Assembly (NCBI RefSeq): GCF_020379485.1
Contig: NC_063442.1
Location: 13,700,009-13,764,008, forward strand
Length of the DNA stretch: 64,000 nucleotides
From: Brassica napus
Lineage: Eukaryota; Streptophyta; Magnoliopsida; Brassicales; Brassicaceae
Direction of reading: 5' to 3'
A model generated the notes under the pieces. It was not told the origin of the DNA, searched no databases, and saw only the letters and a program-made list of their open reading frames with translations. Below, one piece after another: positions 34,401-44,790 of this stretch. Every line of letters begins with the position of its first letter. Positions within the stretch are counted from its first letter, which is position 1. The position numbers were made by a program, and so were the translations under genes.

Positions 34401-35863
34401 GTATCTTTGTAGAAAGTACCAATGGACAGTGAAATCAATGTGCGATGAGAGACGTAGACCTCGGAGCCTGTTTGCATCCATAAAAGTCGATAAGGATGTG
34501 GGTGTGCTTCCCTTGTTAGAGAAAGCTTGCGTACTGCTTCCTCGGACACTACATTAGCCGAACATCCCGAATCAATAACAAAGCGACATATCTTCCCTTT
34601 GACTGTACAGGTCGAGCTAAACAGTGCGGTTCGTTGTACGGCTTCGTCAGTCTTAGGAGCGAAACAATTTCGCCGAATCATGAGGAAAGTGCCCGTATCT
34701 CCCTGAACCTGTTCTTCTTCAACATCATTGTTTTGATCATCGTCCGTATCGTAAATAGGCTCACCGATGATTTCTCTGTCATTCGCTAATAAACCTCTAC
34801 GACCGTTATTGGGACAAGCGGTTTGTCGATGGCCGTTTTCCCCACATGTGAAACATCGTAACGCGCTAGTGCGTGCTGGAGGGCGTGTATCAGGGGCGTT
34901 TGTAGCGGCTTCTGTTGTACGATTATTTCCGCGTGTTCCTGATTCCGTCCCTGCGGTTGTTTTGTTGTCATCGGTGGTCGTATTGTTGCGCTGCCGATTG
35001 TTTCCGGTCCATGAATTTGTCGTGAATTTTGTTTGTTGCTCTACCAACAATGCTCGTTGTCTAGCTTCTGCCACGGACGAAGGATCAAACTGGTGTAACA
35101 TGGTCTGCAATTGTTGCCGTAGACCTGCGATAAAGCGAGCTACAAGCTGATCTTCTGAGTCTTGAATGTCCACACGAGTCAGCATCTGATAAAACTCGTT
35201 CGCGTAGTCGTCCACAGAACGCGTGCCTTGGCGAATGTTGTGGAACTTTTGAAACAGCAGACGCTCAAAGTTATATGGAATGAACGTTTTGCGTAAGTGT
35301 TTCTTAAGTTTATCCCATGAGACAATCTTCTCTTTACCACGGCTAGTGCGTGATATTTTTAATTGATTCCACCAAGATGCGGCGTGACCGCGGAATCGAG
35401 TTGTCACATAAGGTACTTGTTTGTTGGTTGGTACATCTTTGAATTCGAGGAACTCATCGACCGCAACAAACCAATCAAGTAGATCTTCTGGTTGAGAACC
35501 TCCATGAAACTCTGGAATTTCCATCTTGATACCCGACGTCCATCGATTTCCGTTTTCATTCCTACGTCGTTGCGCACGATCGTGATTAGGGTTGTCGTCG
35601 TTGTCGTTGTTTTCGAACGGATTATCATCATCAGAATCGTCGTGGTGTTCTTCGAAAATAGGATTATGGTGGCGGTTTTGACGTTGGCGTGGAGCTGCTT
35701 GAGCTGCGTTTGCCGCATTGGCGGCGAAAGCTGCTTGTACTCCTGCCTGGACTCCGGTCTGAATTGCTTCAGCCATTGTTCTTCTCATATTATCTTGAAA
35801 ATTTTCCTGAAAGTCTTCCAGGAACTGTTGCATCTGTGTCCATTCGTTTGGACGAGGTGCCAT
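31448..35863 (-). CDS. Gag-pol polyprotein, Ty3-gypsy
   Basis: A single frame of about 1471 residues from MAPRPNEW; the frame is open further upstream into the PBS without an ATG. In order: gag core (WWNQLK), CCHC knuckle (CFTCGENGHRQTAC), aspartic protease (VIDSGCSANVV), reverse transcriptase (YFDDILIFS), RNase H (LHCDASKLGVGAVL), integrase with HHCC (HVGRDRTLKLV...CTTCQ) and DDE core (DISMDFVLGL, VSDRDSRF), then a GPY/F-like segment (KLKPRKIGPVEIV). No chromodomain is evident. Uncharged, G-rich codons (VGGGD) correspond to the PPT and the stop TAG lies inside the LTR. Function: reverse transcription and integration of the element. Confidence 0.95.
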   Translation of the reverse strand: MAPRPNEWTQMQQFLEDFQENFQDNMRRTMAEAIQTGVQAGVQAAFAANAANAAQAAPRQRQNRHHNPIFEEHHDDSDDDNPFENNDNDDNPNHDRAQRRRNENGNRWTSGIKMEIPEFHGGSQPEDLLDWFVAVDEFLEFKDVPTNKQVPYVTTRFRGHAASWWNQLKISRTSRGKEKIVSWDKLKKHLRKTFIPYNFERLLFQKFHNIRQGTRSVDDYANEFYQMLTRVDIQDSEDQLVARFIAGLRQQLQTMLHQFDPSSVAEARQRALLVEQQTKFTTNSWTGNNRQRNNTTTDDNKTTAGTESGTRGNNRTTEAATNAPDTRPPARTSALRCFTCGENGHRQTACPNNGRRGLLANDREIIGEPIYDTDDDQNNDVEEEQVQGDTGTFLMIRRNCFAPKTDEAVQRTALFSSTCTVKGKICRFVIDSGCSANVVSEEAVRKLSLTREAHPHPYRLLWMQTGSEVYVSHRTLISLSIGTFYKDTMYCDIAPMDVSHIILGRPWQYDREVVHNGKLNTHSFMFQGRKITLLPSPETDPAIVKPTQQNSGQQNLLIISKAQFEQELRATSPFYALVIRAPSTPQQLSWPPAFGPLLDEFLDLFPDELPSGLPPLRDIQHHIDLQPNSTLPNRAHYRMSPEEHEELRRQVEELLVKGYVRESLSPCAVPALLIPKKDRSWRMCVDSRAINKITTRYRFPIPRLDDLLDQIGKASIFSKLDLKSGYHQIRIRPGDEWKTAFKTREGLFEWLVMPFGLSNAPSTFMRVMNQALRPFIGRFVVVYFDDILIFSTCLEDHLVHLRNVLLALRKEKLYIAKQKCEFGTSSVLFLGYVVSAAGLQVDPDKVAAVATWPTPTTITEVRSFHGLASFYRRFIHNFSTIMSPITDCMKGTSFSWTDDAATAFSLIKSKLTTAPILVLPDFEAPFELHCDASKLGVGAVLSQNGRPVAFYSEKLAGARSRYSTYDVEFYAIVQAIKHWRHYLAHKEFVLFTDHVALKYLDTQDKVSSRHASWIAYLQQFTFVIKHQSGKLNKVADALSRRHSLVATLRVSVPGFECLAELYPTDVFFSSIWRDLAAEVPCEYFLLDGFIFKDNRLCVPASSLRLQIIKELHGEGHVGRDRTLKLVTDSYFWPTLRRDVERFIARCTTCQKGKGHATNAGLYLPLPIPTQPWSDISMDFVLGLPRTQRGNDSIFVVVDRFSKMAHFIPCKKTTDAVQVAQLFFREIFRLHGLPISIVSDRDSRFISHFWRSLWKLLKTSLNMSSAYHPQSDGQTEVVNRSLGNMLRCLVGENIRSWDTILCQAEFAHNHAHNRTLGFCPFKVVYGLVPRGPLALTNLPTAGEFHGRAVDLVDELTHLHTLAHDNLVVSSAKYKAAADKHRREVHFHVGEFVWAVLIKERFQTGQYNKLKPRKIGPVEIVEKVNANAYRLALPPHVQTADVFNVKHLFKFEPDDDTLSGFVDESLVGGGDLM
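31456..31469 (-). other. Polypurine tract of the gypsy element
   Basis: The minus strand reads AGGGGGGGGAGACC directly before the LTR start TGATG. It is translated as part of the gag-pol C-terminus. Confidence 0.85.
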
Positions 35864-35908
35864 TGAAGCCGAAGATCGATAATCACGAATAGAATCGTAA
35901 TAAAAGGT

Positions 35909-35919
35909 CTCTGATACCA
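35909..35919 (-). other. Primer binding site (initiator tRNA-Met type)
   Basis: The minus strand reads TGGTATCAGAG two bases inside the 5' LTR, complementary to the 3' end of plant initiator tRNA-Met. Confidence 0.9.
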
Positions 35920-35921
35920 AA

Positions 35922-36260
35922 TGACGGAGCGGAAGTATCCGTTAGTAGCCGATAATGCAAAGATAACGTTGAATTCTGAGAATGCCCGTTAACTATGCCT
36001 TCTTAAGTCTGTTGAATTCTCAGAGAATGCCCAGAAGTAAGGTTTAAGAGTTGTTTTAACACAAAGCTCTAGTTTTATTTATAATCAATGTAAAAGTCGT
36101 GTCTAAAACAATAAGTAAAGCTCCCTATTTATAAGCTCGTATATGAGACTTATAATACTAAACAAGATAGGAAAACAAAACTAACTAAGAAAAGGAACTT
36201 TGAAAGAAAAGGAAAACCATAAAGAAAACCAAACACGAATAGGAGATGTACGCTACATCA
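35922..36260 (-). repeat. 5' LTR of the gypsy element
   Basis: 339 bp, TG...CA ends, outer edge followed by AAGAT (36261-36265). It is expected to hold the element's promoter; a TATTTATAA motif is present. Confidence 0.95.
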
Positions 36261-36590
36261 AAGATCAACTATGATAACTATAAAACTCTTTTGTAAATCT
36301 CTCTCAGATAACGGAGTGGATCGTCACAGCTGTTGATCATCGCGGGATTCAGCATCTAGATGTTGGGGACCAGAATGCAACAAGTTACATTTGTTTCTTG
36401 CCTGTGAATATTTATCAAAGCAAGACACTGGTATCCTTGAAACTCCAACGGGTAGTACCGCCTAAGAATCCGGAGTTTGTTTTTTTTCTCTACCTTGTCC
36501 CAAGATCATGCACCTAAAAATAATTCGTTACGGTAAAGGTGGCCATATTATCTTGTAGTTGTCCCATCGTTCGATTCCATGCAGCTAGTC

Positions 36591-37510
36591 GTCATTAAGT
36601 ATCGTAGTATAAGTATACATAATTTCTTTTCCATTTCGTGTACGTTTCTTTACTATACTACCGAAAACAACTAAATTGTGTAAAATATTACATATTATCT
36701 TTTGCTCTGTAACACTGCTATTTTGTTCACTGCATATTTTGTTTTATAAGCATACACTACTTACCATTAATTTGGCCTTCTGCTTTTGTTCGTCAGATTT
36801 TTCATGGATGAGTTGGAGCTTCCATTCACAGATAAGATCGACATCGTCACCACTGTCTGAGTTTTGGGAGTATTTTGTGATAAAAAAACTTCTCCCAAAA
36901 TCCTAACCTTCTCTTCTTCTGAAACCACAAGCTTGCCACTGCAGTTACAGCCGAGGTGGCGAGGAGCATCACCCGGGCCGATTCGCCTCCACATCACACG
37001 GGCTAGGAGCATCACCCCGGCCGACGGCGTTACAGCTCCGTGCATCCTTCTCAATCTGATATTTGTCATTGAGTGAAGACGAAACATGAAAACCTGTAAG
37101 TTCCGATCTCGGGTTCAAAGACAAGGTATGAGATGAACAAGGAGTGTATTTGTGTACTATATGAAATGGAACATATTGTCTTTCCTTTAAATTTGGCTCT
37201 TCTCTTATTTACCATGTTTATTACTCCAATATATAATGTACTATTTACTATCTTATAATTTTTTCGATGCTTGAAAAAGAGAGTTCAATCTTGTTCATTG
37301 TTTGTTTCATGTTCTATTTTAGTCATTTTCTTCTTTGTGAGCTATTTTTGTGACAAAAACTTAAAAATGGCTATCTTAGAAATTTTTCTAGAATTTATTA
37401 TGACATCAAATAAAACAAAATACAAAGTGATGTTGAATGGAGTGATATTCATATGATGTTGTTTCTTCCCTCTTTTCTCTAATGTTGTCAATCTTCATTT
37501 CTTTCGCTAT
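36591..37510. other. Intergenic; GC-rich island at 36930-37070
   Basis: A short GC-rich block with repeated GGAGCATCACCC / GGGCCGA words (two imperfect copies about 60 bp apart) has a 106-codon minus frame without any known domain. Otherwise AT-rich. No gene is supported. Confidence 0.4.
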
Positions 37511-37519
37511 AGTTAATAT

Positions 37520-38240
37520 GAATTTGGTGTAAGCATTACTTCATTTCCTGCAATCATGGACACTTCAAATTTTGAACAATATGTACTGTACTATATCGTT
37601 TGTCACCTTTTCTATTTTATATTCTCATGTAAAATGGAAATGCATCTTACTGACATTTCAAAATTTGAGTTTAGTTTATGAAAGATTGGAGTTGACATTG
37701 GATTAGAGTTTATATTTTCATGTAGGGTTTAAAGATTAGTGGCTAGGGTTTAGTTTATGGAAGATTGAAATTGACATTGGATTAGGGTTTATATTTCCGT
37801 GTAGGGTTTAGTGATTAATTGATAGGGTTTAGTTTATGTACGATCGAGGTTGACATTGGGGAAATCATTACCACCTTCCATGCAATCATAGACATTTCAT
37901 ATTTTCACCAATATGTATTATGTTATTTATTTTGTTCCATTTTATTTGGGTAAGGGTTTAGTGATTAAAGTTTAGGGTTTAATATTTAGAAGGAAAAGAG
38001 GTATGGTTGAAGTCATCATTAACTTCTCTCAATGCAATCATAGACATTTCATAGTTTCAATAATATGTACTATGTTATTTATTTTGTTCAATTCTATTTG
38101 GATTTTTGGTTTATATTTGGTTTTATGGTTTATATTTGGGTCTAGATTTACTGATTTAAGTGTAGGGTTTAGTATTTATGGATTGGCGTGGGATTAAAAA
38201 TTGGGGTTGGGATATGTTTAGTATTTAAGGGTTGTAGGTG
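37520..38240. repeat. Compound degenerate tandem repeats with GGGTTTAG words
   Basis: Units beginning TTAGTTTATG recur at 37671, 37750 and 37830 (period about 79-80 bp), each with TTGACATTGG and TAGGGTTTA. A second motif (GCAATCATAGACATTTCA then AATATGTA) recurs near 37550, 37882 and 38033. The telomere-like TAGGGTTTA words are part of these units and are not a (TTTAGGG)n array. Confidence 0.75.
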
Positions 38241-38311
38241 AGGTTATCATCCTATACTATTTCGGTGATATAGAATAAAATACTCAGTATATATATATAT
38301 ATATATGTGGT

Positions 38312-38846
38312 TAATAAAGGTATATGTGGATGGCTCATCCTTCTTTCATTTGGAATAATATTCATGTGTTTACTTTAATTCATCAATACATGGCCTCCGG
38401 TCGAAATTCACTCCCCTCTGCCCCCAAAATGCTTTCATGTCATCTGTTACCTCAACCAACAGATTCTCGAGATTATTCAGATACTCGCAGTTTAGGCCAG
38501 TTATCTCGTTAAGTTCATGCAGAGAAAACCTTACCGGTTGAACACCTACAAGACTCCACAACTCATACTTCTTCTTGCACTCAAGCTGAAACTACAGTAT
38601 ATAGTGCACCAGCCTTGAAGCCCAACCAAACTTCATTTTGTGGAACTTTAAGAACACTCCTAATCTCGAGTTCTTAAGCTCCTCCCATCCATCTGCCTCG
38701 AGTGCTTCTTTAAGATCAGGGAAGACCTTGCTTTCATCGCTGTAGTAGGCAATGCTTTTACTCAGAAAAGATTCCTTCCCTAGAATATACAGCCTCTGTG
38801 ATAAATCAAGCTTATCCATTTTGAAACCTGCAGCAAAAAAGCACAA
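38312..38846 (-). pseudogene. DUF1985 fragment (Kaonashi-type MULE / Ulp1-associated)
   Basis: The minus strand encodes LSQRLYILGKES, then LGVFLKFHKMKFGWASRLVHY, and after an in-frame TAG (about 38597) CKKKYELWSLVG, PVRFSLHELNEITGLNCEY. These match the DUF1985 domain, found in Brassicaceae MULE-derived proteins alongside Ulp1 protease. No Ulp1 or transposase part is present. The intron-like sequence upstream (38860-39060) holds repeated AAGTCTACAATTCAAAATG words. A likely 5' exon lies at 39160-39450. Confidence 0.75.
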
Positions 38847-38849
38847 ACA

Positions 38850-39480
38850 AAGAATTATACAAAAGAAGTCTGCAAACGAATAACAAAGTCTACATGAGAA
38901 GCCTACAATTCAAAATGAAATTTACAAGAGAAGTCTACAATTCAAAATGAAGTCTACACAAAAAAAGTCTATAATTCAAAAATGAAGCCAACAGTAGACA
39001 ACAATTCAAAAACAAATGTCTACATATCAACAATGATGTCTACCTTAAAGTAGACTGACCGGAAGCAGAAAATGGATTCGAGAAAAACTAATAGGTTAGA
39101 TAACAAACTAAGAGAGAGGTTACATGCATATTGAGATAAGTCAACTAGTTAGGTTATCAGTTAAATAAGAGAAGACATAGAGAGATGAAGTACTGTTCCT
39201 TTGCCGGCTAGAGTAGAAGCCGTGAGACTGACAGGAAGCAAAGATTTGGACGAGAAGCACCGTTCTTCAGAAGTTGCCGGCTCAGATCTGAAAAAAAATA
39301 TGTAAAAGTGGTTATTTTTTAGCGACGGAGCGGAAGAAGCTGAAGACATTTAACTTACCAGGGCGAGGGAGCAGACGTCGACTAGTTTAAGCGGCGAAAA
39401 CAGCGCGGCTAGAGTTCACCGGAAATCTTTCCAAAAATCACCATGAGAGAGAACGGTGTGGCTAGGGTGTAGACTACATT
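38850..39480 (-). other. 5' portion associated with the DUF1985 fragment
   Basis: AAGTCTACAATTCAAAATG-like units recur several times in 38870-39050. 39160-39450 is GC-richer with a Ser-rich minus frame and is probably a 5' exon or UTR. The gene start was not fixed. Confidence 0.4.
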
Positions 39481-39689
39481 TCTTTTTGTTGTAGCTGTAA
39501 GTCTTTGCTTCCTCATTTGGAAATCTAGATTTATCGACTAACAACTCTGTTTTGGAAACATGTTTCATTCATTCGTCAATAAAATTCTAGTGGTATATTA
39601 TGATCATACCTCCGTTTTTTAAGTTAATGAAATAGTGATGTTCGGTTTTGAGTAACACAAAGAAGACTTCAGCTGCTAAACTTTGCCTA

Positions 39690-39840
39690 GTTCTATAAGT
39701 TGTCAACATGGTTTGCTAAAACAGATCACAATTTGTCTCCGAAATTTGAATTTATCTCTTATTATTATCTCCGGTCAAAACCGAGTATTGTCTTCTTCTT
39801 TTCTTTCCACAAACCGAGTATTTTCTTTGGATGACTTCCT
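39690..39840 (-). repeat. Copy of TIR-PP2 upstream sequence
   Basis: AAGTTGTCAACATGG, CAATTTGTCT, GAAATTTGAAT and CCGGTCAAAACCGAGTATT occur in the order and spacing of 21480-21595. CCGAGTATT is duplicated here. No TIR or PP2 frame adjoins, so this looks like a leftover of a duplicated gene. Confidence 0.6.
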
Positions 39841-40310
39841 CAAATAACCCTTAACTAATCTGACTCGATAAAGAATAATAGACAAAGACAACATAAATCT
39901 AATGATATTAATAGTGATATAGGTTTAATAATATATTTTCTATCAAAATCATTACTTTATACGAGATAAATAATAACATACAAAGAAACAGTAAATAAAA
40001 ACAAATTAATAAATAATTTTATAGATATATTTGGTAAATTAATTTTAAAATTAAGTTATAGTTGTAAAACAAGAAGTCCTAAAATATTAGTAGCTAGATC
40101 AAGTAGAAAAGCTATTAAAAAAAATACCAACAAACAATATACAATCATATTTTTATTTTATAAGTAGGTCCTTTAAATTTTAAATATGAAAGTATGCTTT
40201 AAACCAAAGTTTAAATTTTCCTTTAGCAGGCACGGGTCTGCCCATAAACTTAATTTTTTCACTCACTAACACTTAAACAGAATTATTTTTATTTTCAAAA
40301 TCCACTAAAC
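39841..40310. other. AT-rich intergenic DNA
   Basis: No gene. A GCACGGGTCTGCCC word near 40230 is reminiscent of decayed Helitron hairpins but is not a full terminus. Confidence 0.4.
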
Positions 40311-40320
40311 AAAACAAAGT

Positions 40321-40468
40321 GATGGAACTCCAGCTGAAGTGCTTGTCCTGGGTTCGAGTTGCCTTGGCCATTTTTCCGCTTATAACCGTACGTGCCCGAA
40401 TGGAAGACTTCGTGGGGATTAGTCTGGATTTACCGTTTGGAATCTCTTACGGATATCAAAAAAAAAAA
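40321..40468 (+). mobile_element. tRNA-derived SINE, 5'-truncated
   Basis: About 148 bp ending GGATATC plus a 12-base A tail, with an RNA polymerase III box-B-like GGGTTCGAGTT at 40350. Flanking ACAAAGT copies (40314-40320 and 40469-40475) form the target duplication. Box A is missing or unrecognised, consistent with 5' truncation. Confidence 0.65.
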
Positions 40469-40475
40469 ACAAAGT

Positions 40476-41669
40476 AAAACCCCCAAAACACACAAAATTA
40501 CTTCTACACTTGTCGGGGTAAATGACAAGACGTTTACACTTATATCGAATAGATCATTATCCCCTGTATTTGTTTAAGATTATATTATTGGTAAACCCCT
40601 TTGTTATCTATTTTATATGCGTGCATGCATCTTGACGGATCATATTAAACTGTACGTGTCTACAGATTAGCATTTTGCTGGCTCATATTGATTTTGACAT
40701 CTAGCTAATTATCTTAGAATTCTTAACTGGATTAAATAACTTATAATAGCCGCCTAAGATTGCCATTTGATTTGGGCTGCTTGAACATATTCAATGTTTT
40801 GTTTTGATCAACTCTAAGAAAAAAAATCTTTACTCGAGGCTTAATTGGAAATGGTATCTTTATTTTTTAAAGAAAAACTCTAAAAAACTATTGATATTAT
40901 TTTGCGACTGAAACATTCAAAAAAAAAAATGGCAACAACATATGTGATTATTTGGTGGTTTATAATTATCTTTTTGCTTAATTTCTTATAAATTAGTAAC
41001 TAATATCGCATATGCAAATTAATATAAAAGTTGACTTGTTCGGTATAATACAATGTTTGCCAACATTATCTGAATTTGGAAATTAAGCAAACAGACAGGT
41101 AACATATGTATAGTCTCCACAAATTCATAAAGTGGTGTTGATTGGTATTAGTGATTAGTCTAAGTACGTGGAGAAGCTTCCCGATTGTCTCTCATGACTA
41201 ATAGTGATTGTTAACAGTGCTCATTTGAGCATTATTTAAAGCAGATTATATTCAAGATTAGCACACTGGTATTTTTCCGTCCGAATCATGACAAGGTATA
41301 TATGCAAACAATTAAGTAAATCATGATAGTGTTTCAACTTTATGAATAATAGTATACTTTATACTATTGGGAACTGGATCTGAATCCGGTCGTTAAACAC
41401 TTATGGTGTGCTATAAATCATTCTACTCAGATTGGTGGGGAGGTAATTACTAAACTTTAACCTAACGGATTAAACTATATTTTAAAAATTAAACTATTGA
41501 AAATCATTCACTTGGTGCTGTAGTCTGTTTTCAGTTAGAAAAATAATCTAAACTCCAAATTCTAAACCTAAAAAGTATAAACATTAAACTAGACACTTCT
41601 TTTCGAAAGCTTAAGGCTTCAGAGTAATAAATTTAACAATTAAACAGACTACGACTTGAAACCAAAACC
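40476..41669. other. AT-rich intergenic DNA
   Basis: No frame, RNA gene or TE end was recognised. Confidence 0.5.
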
Positions 41670-41685
41670 GAGTTAATGTATAGAT

Positions 41686-41704
41686 TTAAGCAAATAAAAA
41701 AAAA
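41686..41704 (+). mobile_element. Micro-retroinsertion (19 bp)
   Basis: TTAAGCAAAT plus A9, flanked by 16-bp copies with 15 matches (GAGTTAATGTATAGAT 41670-41685 and GAGTTAATGCATAGAT 41705-41720). Confidence 0.65.
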
Positions 41705-41783
41705 GAGTTAATGCATAGATGGTATATTTGTAAAAAAGAAATTAAAACAACTATGTACAAAGATTCAAAATAAACTGACAGAA

Positions 41784-41966
41784 TGATTCCCATATTTCAA
41801 GATTACTCATATCTTACGAGAGTAAAATCGAACTTTTGATTTTTTAGCTAGGACGGCAAAATCGTTCTATAGAGATCTTCATTTTGTTAGTTGTTATATT
41901 TCGGTTTGGTTATCCAGACTGTTTCAAGTTTGAGTAATAAAATAGTTTTTCGTTAAAAAAAAAACT
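41784..41966 (+). mobile_element. 5'-truncated LINE 3' end
   Basis: A T/G-rich 3' UTR-like segment ends in GAGTAATAAAATAG, TTTTTCGTT and an A-run. It is flanked by 12-bp copies of AAACTGACAGAA (41772-41783 and about 41967-41978). No coding part remains. Confidence 0.7.
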
Positions 41967-42212
41967 GACAGAAACCTGAAACAAGTCAGAAGAAAATCCT
42001 AGTATAAAAAAAGGTTGACAGATGTGAACATTAAGATACTTTCATTAAACGGTGGGTCCTTCTATCTACTATAATGGGCTTGATTTCTTATTTTTATAGT
42101 CTTTATAACGGTGGGTTTTAAGTTCAATCTTTAGACTTTTGTCTCGAGGACTTGGCACAGACAGAGGGCGAAAAAGAAAATTTATACAGGTGGAGAAACT
42201 AAAAGATGAGAT

Positions 42213-42412
42213 GGACCATGCTTAACCCCGTCTCTTAACTGGGTTCTTAAATTTTTTTAGATTTTAACTAAGAAAAACTAAAAATTATCTCTTAAATAAG
42301 AGATATAAGAGCCATCTCTTATCCGAAATATATAAAAAAAAAACAAAAAACAAAAAAATGTCAAATCATGAGTTAAGAACACCGGCTAAAAAACCGGGGT
42401 TAATCATGCCTT
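42213..42412. mobile_element. MITE (about 200 bp)
   Basis: The left end CCATGCTTAACCCCG...TTCTTAA is inverted at the right as CATGATTAACCCCGG...GTTCTTAACTC. No coding capacity. The ends resemble those of the longer element at 23544-24388. The TSD is unclear. Confidence 0.65.
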
Positions 42413-42534
42413 CAGTAGCCATAGGGGGACGTACAATTATCATTGATTCTTTTTTTTTCTAATTCTTACAATAAAAAATTTTTAAATTAAAAGAATTACA
42501 ATAACTAAAAATAAAAATAAATTAAGAGGTAATA

Positions 42535-44790
42535 GGGCTGTTTGTTTGGCCGACGCAGCTACCTATGGCTACAGCTATATTTTTGTTTGTTTGGTAGACG
42601 CATCTACTTGCATCCGAACGTTTCGGCATAACGCTGCATCTAGCATCAATCAATTTTGAACGCTGATAAAATTAGCATGGTCAAAGTTATGCGGTCAGAA
42701 ACATAAATTACATAGTTACCTTTCAACAATTTCACTATTTACAGAAAAACCTAACCCTAATTAGACACAGCCGCTCTCTCTTTGAGCTTCGTCACCCAAG
42801 TTTCATCCTCGAGCACTGGTTTCGACCTCGAGCTCTTTCATCTCTTCGTGCTGGAGCTCTTCGACCAAACCCATCTCTTCTTTTTCTTTTTTCTTGTCGT
42901 TGTTCTCTATTTTTGAAGTAACTGTCTTTGTTTTTTTGTGTTTCATATGAGTTTTTGAGAATGAGTTTTAGATCCGAGAGCCTTAAAATTCATGTCATCT
43001 TGCTCCAGCTTCGTCTTCACCTTTCCTTGTTTATAAGAATCATGGTCTACAAAAAAAATCAAATGAGCTATTAGATTATACTCTTGTTTAGTTGTTACTT
43101 GAACGATGTGTGTTTCATCTCTACCAATGCTTGGTATATGAGCTTGGTTCTTGTGAAACTGTATGCAGATGACTTTTGTCTATGGACTTAGCCTTTGAAT
43201 GGACATACATATCAGATGTAGAATAATTGCAGAACAATTACATTGCAGATTGTACTGCATATTTTTACCATTCAGCTACTTTATTGCAGGACAAAAATAA
43301 ATTTATATAAAAGTAAATATCTGCATGCAGATTGATTTTATCCATTAAACTTTTGATCTGCATTAAGGTAAAAAAAAGAGCTGGAAATTATGCAGATGAC
43401 TAATGATTTTTTTTTATTGGATATTGATAAGAATTTACTTTATTAATTCATGCTATTAATTTTCAAACCATCAAATCTTTGAAAATAAGATTAATATTTT
43501 CATTTTATGATATAATTTTTTTTAAAAGGAATTTAGCTTATAAAATTATAAATACATTTATAGATACATTTACATAAATTATATATTTAACATATTCATA
43601 ATTTTATATATTATGTTGACAATAAATAGTATATCAAAAAAATGTTTACAATAAATAGTCATACATGTTACAATAAATCTTTTTTTTTATGACCATGGTA
43701 TCCGGATGCTCCGAGAGAGATCCGACTAGCGCCTAATGACCATCCACCAAAAATCTTGGCATAGCTTGCCGGGGAAGGCATCCATGGGGGCTTGTAATCA
43801 CCCCATGTTAATCCACTAGTGGCCGCATGCAGCTTGGACATGGGCTTTTCTGTATTGGGTCCAAAGGTCCCTCAAAATAATCACCACAAATCCACCAGCA
43901 GCCGCGCTTCAAACCATACACCTGTCGGGTAAGACACTAAAGTGTGGCCCTTCCGCTTGCCACTAAACCACTAACACGTGGCTATATAATAAATCAAATG
44001 TTGACAATAAATCATATATTACATTTCCATTGATAGAAAAAAAATATATTATAGTTTATTTAATTTTTTTTCTTGCTAACAAAATAATATTTAAAATTAA
44101 TTAATAGTTGGTTATAAATTTTTATTTTATATAGCTTAGTTAAATGAATTTAAATATATTATTAGGTAATTTATATTTTACTATTTATACTTAAGAATTT
44201 ATAATTTAGATATCTAATTTTAATGTAGCTTCTAAATTTTATAGCTTCACAACAAAAACATATAATAATTTTATATATACAGAAATATATTTATAGTTAG
44301 TTTATATATTCTACTTACATATGCATGTTATTTTGTATCTTCTAAGATTTTATACCTTCACAATTATTATAGAAATATATTTATATTTTGTTTACATATA
44401 TTTACTTACATATGCATGTTATTTTGTATCTTTTAAAATTTATAACTTCATAATTAAAATATTTAATACTTATATATTTATATAGTTAGCTTTATTTTTA
44501 TTTGATAATAATTAACATATAACAAATAATATATATATATATATTATATATAAGAAATTTTAATTTTAGATATTTAGTTAACATTTTTTACTTATTAATA
44601 TTAAATATAATGATGATTCAATAATTAATTTAAATAGTTAGATCTGTATTTGTTTTGTATTTGCTGTTTGATATGCATTTGTTCTGCATGATTTTTATGT
44701 TTGATCTGCGTTATTTCGTTCTGCGTACTATTCGAAGCCTTAGTAATAGTTGATCTAAGGTTGTCTTTGATTTGATCTATGCGTAGCCCC
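42535..44790. mobile_element. Possible non-autonomous DNA transposon
   Basis: The left part (42535-43400) and right part (44640-44780) share repeated TCTGCAT / CTGCAT / GATCTGC words, as in subterminal regions of some hAT elements. The start GGGCTGTTTGTTTGG and the end region GTAGCCCC could be termini, but no convincing TIR or TSD was found. A SINE lies inside. Confidence 0.3.
43680..43987 (-). mobile_element. tRNA-derived SINE (308 bp)
   Basis: The minus strand starts near ATATAGCCACGTG, then TTAGTGGTTTAGTGGCAAG (box A region) and GTATGGTTTGAAGC (box B region), and ends in CATAAAAAAAAAG. Exact 8-bp copies AATAAATC flank it (43672-43679 and 43988-43995). Apparently full length. Confidence 0.8.

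Larger units (their letters stand above)
31116..36260 (-). mobile_element. Intact young Ty3-gypsy retrotransposon (5145 bp)
   Basis: LTRs at 31116-31455 and 35922-36260 have TGA...TCA ends. A perfect AAGAT target duplication, a tRNA-iMet-type PBS, a G-rich PPT and one open gag-pol frame are all present. The two LTRs differ by one substitution (TGACAGAG versus TGACGGAG) and one indel in an A-run, so insertion is recent. Nothing visible would prevent autonomous activity. Confidence 0.95.
30871..36590 (+). pseudogene. F-box/LRR (FBD-type) gene split by a gypsy element
   Basis: The left part (30871-31115) encodes an F-box: DRISALLDCLITQILLWLPT, then SVLSTRWRNLWL and LDLHFND. The candidate ATG at 30872 is out of frame by one base. 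The right part (36261-36590) continues the leucine-rich region: ITEWIVTAVDHRGIQHLDVG, KTLVSLKLQ, PCPKIMHLKIIRY. The two halves fit across the 5-bp duplication AAGAT (31111-31115 and 36261-36265). Several frameshifts and stops (for example near 31090, 36290, 36480 and 36560) show decay beyond the insertion. The family's usual role is substrate receptor of SCF ubiquitin ligases. Confidence 0.8.

Noticed and set aside
36767..37087. 106-codon minus-strand frame
   Set aside because: No domain, low-complexity GC-rich repeats inside, no splice or promoter support.
37660..38240. Interstitial telomere repeat
   Set aside because: GGGTTTAG words are present but embedded in longer degenerate units, with no run of exact TTTAGGG repeats.
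40350..40360. tRNA gene
   Set aside because: Only a box-B-like word is present; no cloverleaf forms, and the A tail and TSD indicate a SINE.
42535..44790. Complete hAT transposon
   Set aside because: Subterminal words repeat at both sides, but neither matching TIRs nor an 8-bp TSD could be found; kept only as a low-confidence region.
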